Source: an uncultured Lachnospiraceae bacterium (GTDB lineage Bacteria; Bacillota; Clostridia; Lachnospirales; Lachnospiraceae). From it: a stretch of DNA of 8,554 nt. Of this stretch, positions 1-5,583 are shown piece after piece. Under the pieces are notes generated by a model, which was not told where the DNA came from, did not search any database, and saw only the letters and a program-made list of their open reading frames with translations. A program made the position numbers and the translations under genes. Location of the stretch: contig CAKRJM010000091.1 of the NCBI GenBank assembly GCA_934351765.1, positions 1-8,554 on the forward strand. Direction: 5' to 3'. Within the stretch, counting starts at the first letter, position 1. Each line of letters opens with the position of its first letter.

Positions 1-1491
1 GCCCACGCCCCTGTAATCCGTTCCCCGAAGCACTCCGTTTTTCCGGATCATGACATGCTCCCGGCGGAATGCCAGCATAAACCGGGCAAAGGATAACAGA
101 TCCTCCTGGAACCGTCCCAGCTTCCAATTCACCCAGCCCGTCGGGTTATCCTGGCAGTAGGCATTGTTATTTCCATCCTGAGAATTTCCCCTCTCATCTC
201 CCGCCAGAAACAGCGGGACTCCCTGGGCCATGGTCAAGAAGACCCATGCATTGCGCAGCTGCCGCTTCCGAAGCTCCAGGATCCTTTTCTTTTTCACCGG
301 TCCCTCTGCCCCGCAGTTCCAGCTGTAATTATAATCCGGGCCGTCTTTTCCGTTTTCCCCGTTGGCTTCATTATGCTTCCGGTCATAGGACACCATATCA
401 TACATGGTAAACCCGTTGGTATTGGCCATAAAATTGACTTTTCCACCCCTCCGAAGCTCCGTGACAGCCTGCCCGAGACTGTTCTCGTCTCCCTTTAAGA
501 ACCGCCGCATATCATTCTGAAAGTCATCCTTATAAACCGCAAAGGTATTTTCCCGTCCTTTGGGCACCTCTCCCGCCGCACCGGAAAACAGCTTGATATC
601 CGTCAGGGCCGGATCGGAAAGCACCGCCTGAAGGTCATAGGTGCCGGCCAGGTGAAGGCCGTCCACATGAAATTCATAAACCCAGTAATGCAGGCAGTCC
701 AGCAGATACGGCGTCTTTGTTTCCGGTTCAAAATAAAGCTCCGCACAGACCTCCATGCCAGCCTCATGACAGTCATGAACAAACCTCCGAAACTGAAGAT
801 CTGCCGGCTCTGCATTCCTTCCATGAACGCAGAAGGCCGCCTTCGGTGCAAACCGGTCTGCCGGTCCGTAGCCCCAGTAATTTAATTTTCCCTCGGTCCT
901 TCCGTATTCATAGGCCTGATGGGCTTTCACAGGCAAAGCCTCCCGAAACTCATAAGGCAGCTGCAGCTCGATCATGGTCACGCCAAGGCTCTTCAAATAC
1001 GGAAGCTTTTCCAGAATTCCCGCAAAGGTCCCTTTTTTCTTCACACCGGAGGATACATGCTTTGTAAATCCCCGCACATGCAGACGGCAGATCACCGTAT
1101 CCGCCATGGAAATTCCCGGCTTCTGATCTGCTTCCCAGGAAAAGCTGTCCGCCGGAAATCCATAGCGTTTTTCTTCTCCCGGTTCTCCCCAGGTTTCCCG
1201 TCCGGCCGTGCATACCGCATGATCATCCGCCATAAATACACCGTCCACTGACAGACGGTACTCGTACTTATCCGGATCAAATCCGGATAAATCCATATAG
1301 CGGATCTGCCCCAGCCGGTTGGCCTCCGGGAACGGAATCACCCGCTCCTCCTGCGCTTCTCCGGTCCGATACAGATGAAGGGCCGCGTTCCCCTCCTTTT
1401 CCGAAGAAAAAGCGATGTGTACGAACCCCCGCTCCCGCAATGTGCCCAGCGGAAAGGGCTTCGCCTGCTTCTCAATCTGAATCTCTGTCAA
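1..1491 (-). CDS. GlgX/isoamylase-like GH13 protein, predicted catalytically inactive; 3' end cut by window edge
   Basis: The frame is open for 497 codons from a TTG at 1491-1489 to the window edge, so the C-terminus is missing. The first 120 or so residues resemble the N-terminal beta-sandwich of debranching enzymes (FPLG near 13, LHLY near 38). The (beta/alpha)8 part follows, with landmarks typical of GlgX: HVRGFT 138-143, PYLKSLGV 164-171, NYWGYGP 204-210, HNEANGEN 373-380, NCGAEGP 392-398, GDE 431-433 and NNNAYCQDN 441-449. The GH13 catalytic blocks are degraded. Region I (DVVxNH) reads AELYFE at 250-255. In region II (GFRFD) the nucleophile Asp is Ala282 and Arg is His280. Region III (EPWD/EAWD, acid/base) is replaced by KLFSGAAG near 300-307. 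In region IV (HDGF) His-Asp is Thr358-Asn359. I infer a non-hydrolytic glycogen/alpha-glucan binding or regulatory protein. Automatic annotation would probably call it glycogen debranching enzyme or alpha-amylase. The gene overlaps the end of uup by 20 nt and should be co-transcribed with it. Family assignment is firm; the inactive state is inferred from motifs. Confidence 0.88.
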   Translation of the reverse strand, partial: MTEIQIEKQAKPFPLGTLRERGFVHIAFSSEKEGNAALHLYRTGEAQEERVIPFPEANRLGQIRYMDLSGFDPDKYEYRLSVDGVFMADDHAVCTAGRETWGEPGEEKRYGFPADSFSWEADQKPGISMADTVICRLHVRGFTKHVSSGVKKKGTFAGILEKLPYLKSLGVTMIELQLPYEFREALPVKAHQAYEYGRTEGKLNYWGYGPADRFAPKAAFCVHGRNAEPADLQFRRFVHDCHEAGMEVCAELYFEPETKTPYLLDCLHYWVYEFHVDGLHLAGTYDLQAVLSDPALTDIKLFSGAAGEVPKGRENTFAVYKDDFQNDMRRFLKGDENSLGQAVTELRRGGKVNFMANTNGFTMYDMVSYDRKHNEANGENGKDGPDYNYSWNCGAEGPVKKKRILELRKRQLRNAWVFLTMAQGVPLFLAGDERGNSQDGNNNAYCQDNPTGWVNWKLGRFQEDLLSFARFMLAFRREHVMIRKNGVLRGTDYRGVG

Positions 1492-3364
1492 AACCGCCCT
1501 CCATTTCCCCGGCTGCGATCCGCTCTGCCAGATCCTCCAGATAAACCCACCGGTCCATTTTTTCTTCCAGTGCCTGCTCCAGTGCCTCTTTTTCTACGGT
1601 AAGCTTCCGGAGCGCACTGTAATCGGAAGCCGATGCTTCGATCTGGGCTTCCTTTTCCGCAATGTTATCCTCCAGGTCACGGATCTCGCTCTCGATGGAC
1701 TCAAACTCTCTCTGCTCCTGGTAGGTAAATTTTAACTTTTTCGGTCCCTTTTTCCAGCTTTTTTTCGCCGTCTCTGTATCTCCCGCCGGACCGCCTGCTT
1801 TCGTTCCGCCAGGACTTCCGTTCGTGCTGCCTCCGATTTTCTTTCCGTCATGTTCTCCGGCTTCTTCCGCAGCCGTACGCTTTTCCGCACAGGCCAGTTC
1901 ATAGTCGGTATACCCGCCTTCATACTGGACAAGCCTGCCGTTTTCAAAGGCAAAGATCCTTCTTGCGATCCGGTCTAAAAAATACCGGTCATGGGACACG
2001 GTGATCACGATCCCCGGAAAGCTGTCCAGATAATCCTCCAGGATCATCAGCGTCCGGATATCCAGATCATTGGTGGGCTCATCCAGGATCAGCACATTGG
2101 GGGCTTCCATGAGTACCCGCAGGAGATACAGCCTCCGCCGCTCGCCGCCGGAAAGCCGGTCAATCGTGGTATACTGCATGGACGACGGAAATAAAAACCG
2201 TTCCAGCATCTGGGATGCGCTCACGCTTCCGTCTGCTGTCACCACATACTCTGCCGCATTCCGGATATAATCAATGACCCGCAGGCTCATGTCCATATAT
2301 TCATTTTCCTGAGAAAAATATCCCAGCCGTACGGTCTGTCCGATGACGATTTCTCCGGCATCAGGCTGTTCTTCTCCCATGATCAGCTTCATCAGCGTAG
2401 ACTTTCCGCAGCCGTTGTTTCCGACGATCCCGATCCGGTCATTCTTCAGAAAAATATAAGTAAAATCCTCAAACAGCGTCCGGTTTCCGTAGCCCTTGGA
2501 CACGCCATGAAGCTCTACCGTCGTTTTTCCCAGACGGCTGGAAACGGAACTCATCTCCACCTGACCGTCCTGCACCGGAGCTTCCCGGTCCCGCAGTTCC
2601 TCATACCGCTTAATGTGCGCCTTCTGCTTGGTGGAACGCGCTCTGGCGCCCCTCTGGATCCAGGCGATCTCATTGCGCAGCATGCTCTGGCGCTTCCGCT
2701 CCGACGCCTGTGCAATGGAAAGCCGCTCCTCCTTCAACGCAAGGAAGCCCGAATAATTGGCATGATAGCTGTATAATTTGCCCTGATCCAGCTCCACGAT
2801 CCGGTTGGAAACACTGTCCAGAAAATACCGGTCATGTGTCACCATGATCAGTGCGCCGCGGAACCGTTTCAGATAATCCTCCAGCCAGCCCGCCATAGCC
2901 GCATCCAGATGGTTTGTAGGCTCGTCCAGGATCAGAATATCCGCCGGGGCAAGCAGCACCGATGCCAGCGCCACACGCTTTCTCTGCCCGCCGGAAAGCT
3001 CTCCCACCGGCTGAGAGAAATCCGGGATCTCCAGGGTATTGAGCATGCTCTTTGCCTGGCTTTCGATATCCCACCGGTTCTGCTCCGTCACATTCCCGTC
3101 AAGGACTGCCTCCAGCACGGTCTGCTTTCCGTCAAACACCGGCGTCTGGGGCAGGAACCGGATCTGAAGCCCGTTTCCTCTTGTCACAGTTCCCTCGTCC
3201 GGCTCCTCCAGCCCCGCCGCGATCCGGAGAAGCGTACTTTTTCCCGTTCCGTTGATTCCGATGATTCCGACCTTCTCTCCCGTTCCGAGGGAAAACGCCG
3301 TGTGGTCGAACACCAGCCGCTCGGTATAGGATTTGGTCAGATTCTCCATAGTCAAAAGGTTCAT
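1472..3364 (-). CDS. uup: ABC-F family ATPase, Uup type, with C-terminal coiled coil
   Basis: This is a soluble 630-residue protein with two ABC ATPase domains and no membrane segments. Domain 1 has Walker A GINGTGKST 36-44, signature LSGGQ 123-127, Walker B ILILDE 143-148 and switch His177. The inter-domain linker (about 180-270) carries the basic segment QRGARARSTKQKAHIKR typical of ABC-F proteins. Domain 2 has Walker A GNNGCGKST 315-323, LSGGE 404-408, VLILDE 424-429 and His458. A Gly/Ser/Lys-rich tether (about 500-543) leads to a charged coiled coil (about 545-618) opening with KKLKFTYQEQREFE, the hallmark of the Uup C-terminal domain that binds nucleic acid in E. coli Uup. ABC-F proteins act on ribosomes; Uup is also linked to DNA branch-structure processing and transposon excision. 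The start is ATG 3364, which shares ATGA with the stop of xth, with GGAG 8 nt upstream. A second Met at residue 6 lacks a comparable site. An antibiotic-resistance ABC-F is less likely because of the Uup-type tail. Confidence 0.93.
   Translation of the reverse strand: MNLLTMENLTKSYTERLVFDHTAFSLGTGEKVGIIGINGTGKSTLLRIAAGLEEPDEGTVTRGNGLQIRFLPQTPVFDGKQTVLEAVLDGNVTEQNRWDIESQAKSMLNTLEIPDFSQPVGELSGGQRKRVALASVLLAPADILILDEPTNHLDAAMAGWLEDYLKRFRGALIMVTHDRYFLDSVSNRIVELDQGKLYSYHANYSGFLALKEERLSIAQASERKRQSMLRNEIAWIQRGARARSTKQKAHIKRYEELRDREAPVQDGQVEMSSVSSRLGKTTVELHGVSKGYGNRTLFEDFTYIFLKNDRIGIVGNNGCGKSTLMKLIMGEEQPDAGEIVIGQTVRLGYFSQENEYMDMSLRVIDYIRNAAEYVVTADGSVSASQMLERFLFPSSMQYTTIDRLSGGERRRLYLLRVLMEAPNVLILDEPTNDLDIRTLMILEDYLDSFPGIVITVSHDRYFLDRIARRIFAFENGRLVQYEGGYTDYELACAEKRTAAEEAGEHDGKKIGGSTNGSPGGTKAGGPAGDTETAKKSWKKGPKKLKFTYQEQREFESIESEIRDLEDNIAEKEAQIEASASDYSALRKLTVEKEALEQALEEKMDRWVYLEDLAERIAAGEMEGGFDRDSD
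1497..1502 (-). promoter_or_regulatory. Ribosome binding site deciding the TTG start of the GH13-like gene
   Basis: GGAGGG (read on the minus strand, 1502 to 1497) lies inside the last codons of uup and 5 nt before TTG 1491-1489. No ATG is available nearby in this frame: the first in-frame ATG is about 65 codons further in, which would cut off conserved N-terminal sequence. The overlap suggests translational coupling to uup. Confidence 0.7.
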
Positions 3365-4119
3365 AAGTCAATCTCCAGCTCTACCGGGCAATGGTCGGAG
3401 CCCATCACCTCCGTATGGATAGAAGCGCTTTTCAGCCTGTCCTTCAGGCACTCCGATACGCAGAAATAATCGATCCGCCACCCGGCGTTTTTCTCCCTGG
3501 CCTTAAACCGGTAGGACCACCAGGAATAAACCCCCTCCTTGTCCGGATAAAAATACCGGTAGGTGTCAATAAAACCGGCGTCCAGAAGCTCCGAAAACTT
3601 TGCCCGCTCCTCATCCGAGAAGCCGGCATTCTTCCGGTTTGTCTTCGGATTTTTCAGATCGATCTCCTGATGGGCCACATTTAAATCCCCGCAGAAGATC
3701 ACCGGCTTTTCCATCTCCAGGCTCTTTAAATACGCACGGAACGCATTCTCCCAGGTCATGCGGTAAGGCAGCCTTGCCAGCTCGTTCTGGGAATTTGGCG
3801 TATAGCAGGTCACCAGATAATACTCCGGATATTCCAGTGTTAACACCCGTCCCTCCGTATCATGCTCCGCGATCCCGATCCCTCTCCGGACCGAAAGCGG
3901 CTCCTCCTTCACAAACACCGCAGTCCCGGAATACCCCTTTTTTTCCGCATAATTCCAGTACTGGTGATACCCCGGAAGCTCCAGATCGATCTGTCCTTCC
4001 TGCAGCTTCGTCTCCTGCAGGCAGAACGCATCGGCGTCCGCTTCCTTAAAATATTCTAAAAATCCCTTGCCCACACAGGCCCGCAGCCCGTTGACATTCC
4101 AGGAAATCAGTTTTTTCAT
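3361..4119 (-). CDS. xth: Exonuclease III / AP endonuclease (ExoA/XthA type)
   Basis: This enzyme hydrolyses DNA 5' to abasic sites and removes nucleotides 3' to 5', in base-excision repair in the cytoplasm. From ATG 4119 it is 252 residues, the usual length for the Gram-positive ExoA group. The active-site set of the EEP (exonuclease-endonuclease-phosphatase) fold is complete: WNVNGLRA 7-14 (Asn8), LQETKL 34-39 (metal ligand Glu36), CYTPNS 105-110 (Tyr106), GDLNVAH 144-150 (Asp145, Asn147), GWRIDYF 213-219 (Asp217) and GSDHCPV 240-246 (Asp242, His243). The frame extends upstream to a TTG at 4146, but the family begins at MKKLISWN and GGGAG sits 9 nt before ATG 4119, so I use the ATG. The stop overlaps the uup start by 4 nt (ATGA), so this is the first gene of the unit and is expressed from the promoter at 4183-4211. 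It is expected to be active. Confidence 0.96.
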   Translation of the reverse strand: MKKLISWNVNGLRACVGKGFLEYFKEADADAFCLQETKLQEGQIDLELPGYHQYWNYAEKKGYSGTAVFVKEEPLSVRRGIGIAEHDTEGRVLTLEYPEYYLVTCYTPNSQNELARLPYRMTWENAFRAYLKSLEMEKPVIFCGDLNVAHQEIDLKNPKTNRKNAGFSDEERAKFSELLDAGFIDTYRYFYPDKEGVYSWWSYRFKAREKNAGWRIDYFCVSECLKDRLKSASIHTEVMGSDHCPVELEIDL

Positions 4120-4128
4120 GACGTTTTT

Positions 4129-4133
4129 CTCCC
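4129..4133 (-). promoter_or_regulatory. Ribosome binding site deciding the ATG start of xth
   Basis: GGGAG on the minus strand (4133 to 4129), 9 nt before ATG 4119-4117. The alternative TTG at 4146-4144 has no purine-rich site of similar quality, and it would add nine residues before the conserved family start. Confidence 0.6.
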
Positions 4134-4182
4134 GTCCGTTTTCCAATTTCGGGCAATCCGATTCCTGTCCCGATATCTTTTT

Positions 4183-4211
4183 ATTATACCCTATCTGAGA
4201 AAGAGCGGCAA
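4183..4211 (-). promoter_or_regulatory. Sigma-A-like promoter for xth-uup-GH13 unit
   Basis: Read on the minus strand, -35 TTGCCG (4211-4206), a 17-nt spacer and a perfect -10 TATAAT (4188-4183). Transcription should start near 4176, leaving a leader of roughly 57 nt before xth. The -35 box directly abuts the left arm of the inverted repeat at 4212-4259. Confidence 0.7.
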
Positions 4212-4259
4212 CTGAAAGTTTCGGGAGAAATCCGGCCGGAAAATTTTCGAAACTTTCAG
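4212..4259. repeat. 12-bp perfect inverted repeat with nested palindromes between divergent promoters
   Basis: CTGAAAGTTTCG (4212-4223) is repeated exactly inverted as CGAAACTTTCAG (4248-4259), with 24 nt between. Each arm contains a near-palindrome GAAANTTTC (4214-4222 and 4249-4257, centres 35 bp apart). The interval holds the perfect palindromes TCCGGCCGGA (4231-4240), GAAAATTTTC (4239-4248) and TTTCGAAA (4245-4252). It lies upstream of both predicted transcription starts and has no U-tract after it. A DNA operator is therefore likelier than a terminator or an RNA element. The binding protein is unknown. Confidence 0.6.
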
Positions 4260-4290
4260 GATTTTCCCGGTTCTTTCATTTTCCCTCCCC

Positions 4291-4319
4291 TTGCAACTTT
4301 CCTCAATGCGTGTTAAAAT
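4291..4319 (+). promoter_or_regulatory. Extended -10 sigma-A-like promoter for the GTPase pair
   Basis: -35 TTGCAA (4291-4296), a 17-nt spacer and -10 TAAAAT (4314-4319), preceded by TGT (4311-4313), which gives an extended -10. The start is expected near 4326. Upstream, 4261-4290 is an almost purine-free stretch on this strand. No Fur/Zur-like AT-rich box is evident. Confidence 0.65.
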
Positions 4320-4325
4320 ATAAAA

Positions 4326-4349
4326 TTGGAGTTTGTATATCTACTCCAA
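4326..4349 (+). promoter_or_regulatory. Dyad at predicted transcript start: operator or 5' stem-loop
   Basis: TTGGAGT (4326-4332) and ACTCCAA (4343-4349) form a perfect 7-bp inverted repeat around a 10-nt AT-rich centre. It begins at the predicted +1 of the GTPase transcript and ends about 28 nt before the start codon. It could be a repressor operator overlapping the start site, or a hairpin protecting the 5' end of the mRNA. It does not cover the ribosome binding site (AGGA at 4363-4366). Confidence 0.5.
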
Positions 4350-4377
4350 GCATCTTACAGAAAGGAACGTGTACTAA

Positions 4378-5583
4378 ATGACAAAAATAGATATTTTTTC
4401 CGGCTTTCTTGGTGCCGGAAAGACCACTCTGATCAAAAAACTGATTGCCGAAGGCTATAAGGGTGAAAAGCTGGTCCTCATCGAGAACGAGTTCGGTGAC
4501 ATCTCCGTAGATGGCGGCTTCTTAAAGGATTCCGGCGTTGAAATCACCGAAATGAGCTCCGGCTGCATCTGCTGCTCTCTGGTGGGCGATTTCCGTGAAT
4601 CTCTCCACAAGGTCATCGACCAGTTCCATCCGGACCGGATCCTCATCGAGCCCTCCGGTGTCGGAAAGCTGTCTGATGTGATCAAGGCTGTTCAGAACGT
4701 TGCCTCCGATGATGTGGTATTAAACGGCTTCACCACCGTTGTGGACGCCTCCAAGGCAAAAATGTATATGAAAAACTTCGGTGAGTTCTTCAATAACCAG
4801 ATTGAAAATGCCGCCTGCATCATTCTTTCCAGAACCGACGGCATCAGCGAGGAAAAGCTGGATACCGCTCTGTCCATCATCAGGGAAAAGAATCCCGAAG
4901 CCGTTGTGATCACAACGCCCTGGGATAAGCTCTCCGGTGCTTCGATCCTGGAAGCCATCGGCCGGGAAACAACACTGAAAAAGACTCTGGCCGGCATGCT
5001 GAGCGAGGCTGAGGAAGAGGACGTATGCCCCGTATGCGGCGGCCATCACCATGACCACGACCATCATCATGACCATGACGAGCATGAGCATTGCTGCGAT
5101 CATGACCACGATCACGACGAGCATGAGCACCACCATGATCACGACCATGAGGACCACGATCACTGCTGCGATCATGACCACGACCATGACGAGCATGAGC
5201 ACCACCATGATCACGACCATGATGACCACGATCACTGCTGCTGCGGTCATGACCATGATCATGAGGGACATCATCATCACCATCATCACGGCCATGACGC
5301 CGACGAGGTATTTACAAGCTGGGGCGAGGAGACTGCTCACAAGTTCACCGAGGAGGATCTCAACTCCATGCTCACTGCTCTGGAGGATTCCGAGAAGTAC
5401 GGTATGATCCTCCGCTCCAAGGGCTTTGTTGCCGCCGCAGATGACGGTGACTGGATCTACTTTGACTATACCCCCGGCGAGATCAATATCCGCCGCGGCA
5501 GCGCAGACGTGACCGGACGGATCTGCGTCATCGGTTCCAAACTCCGGGAAAATGAATTAAAGGAGCTGTTCCGTCTTGGCTAA
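4378..5583 (+). CDS. COG0523 (CobW/ZNG1-like) GTPase with giant His/Asp/Cys metal-binding insert
   Basis: 401 residues, cytoplasmic, no signal peptide. The GTPase part has P-loop GFLGAGKTT 9-17, the NEFGDISVD strand 37-45, the family metal motif GCICC 62-66, Walker B-like LIEPSG 89-94, and SRTD 151-154 in place of the guanine motif NKxD. A CPVC pair (217-220) opens a His-rich insert (223-307) with 43 His, many Asp, and Cys clusters at 239-240, 263-264 and 287-289; two 24-residue blocks (239-262, 263-286) are near-identical. The CobW C-terminal domain follows (about 320-400). Family members are GTP-dependent metal insertases or chaperones for zinc, cobalt or nickel. The metal here is unknown; zinc is a guess from the family. 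The insert could buffer, deliver or sense metal. Start ATG 4378 has AGGA at 4363-4366, a slightly long 11-nt spacing. It is first gene of a two-gene unit, and its end overlaps the next gene by 8 nt. It is not a classical cobalamin CobW, since no cobalamin genes are present. Confidence 0.9.
   Translation: MTKIDIFSGFLGAGKTTLIKKLIAEGYKGEKLVLIENEFGDISVDGGFLKDSGVEITEMSSGCICCSLVGDFRESLHKVIDQFHPDRILIEPSGVGKLSDVIKAVQNVASDDVVLNGFTTVVDASKAKMYMKNFGEFFNNQIENAACIILSRTDGISEEKLDTALSIIREKNPEAVVITTPWDKLSGASILEAIGRETTLKKTLAGMLSEAEEEDVCPVCGGHHHDHDHHHDHDEHEHCCDHDHDHDEHEHHHDHDHEDHDHCCDHDHDHDEHEHHHDHDHDDHDHCCCGHDHDHEGHHHHHHHGHDADEVFTSWGEETAHKFTEEDLNSMLTALEDSEKYGMILRSKGFVAAADDGDWIYFDYTPGEINIRRGSADVTGRICVIGSKLRENELKELFRLG
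5092..5235 (+). repeat. Two tandem 72-bp repeats inside the His-rich coding insert
   Basis: Copies 5092-5163 and 5164-5235 differ at only 3 of 72 positions and encode 24-residue blocks that differ by one Glu/Asp exchange. Two of the three changes are silent. Each block starts with Cys-Cys; a third Cys cluster at 5236-5244 starts a diverged continuation at the same 24-residue spacing. The unit length is a multiple of three, so gain or loss of copies keeps the frame. The degenerate His/Asp codons flanking it (5047-5091, 5245-5298) look like older products of the same expansion. Confidence 0.95.
5559..5565 (+). promoter_or_regulatory. Ribosome binding site deciding the TTG start of the second GTPase gene
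   Basis: AAAGGAG sits inside the 3' end of the first GTPase gene, 10 nt before TTG 5576-5578. The next in-frame ATG lies beyond the P-loop, so the TTG start is required. The genes overlap by 8 nt, which points to translational coupling. Confidence 0.75.

Noticed and set aside
603..1280. Several short open frames on both strands within the first 1.5 kb
   Set aside because: The minus-strand GH13 frame runs unbroken from 1491 to 1 with recognisable motifs throughout; the others are out of frame or antisense.
2834..3469. 211-codon plus-strand open frame opposite uup and xth
   Set aside because: Shadow of two clear genes on the other strand; composition and lack of motifs argue against a real protein.
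4212..4259. Inverted repeat read as an intrinsic terminator
   Set aside because: No U-tract follows on either strand, the loop is 24 nt, and no gene ends into it; both flanking genes start away from it.
4260..4377. Possible cobalamin riboswitch or Zur box ahead of the CobW-like gene
   Set aside because: The leader (about 50 nt) is far too short for a cobalamin riboswitch and no AT-rich Fur/Zur palindrome is visible.
5092..5235. Possible CRISPR-like tandem repeat
   Set aside because: Repeats are directly adjacent with no spacers, in frame, and encode a sensible metal-binding sequence.
4720..5340. Long open frame on the minus strand with a Met/Val-rich hydrophobic translation
   Set aside because: It is the antisense of the His/Asp repeat codons (CAT/GAC reversed give Met/Val), has no sensible ribosome binding site, and lies within a well-supported gene.
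5051..5407. Plus-strand open frame rich in Met-Thr-Ile repeats
   Set aside because: Out-of-frame reading of the His-rich repeat; no start signal and no family resemblance.
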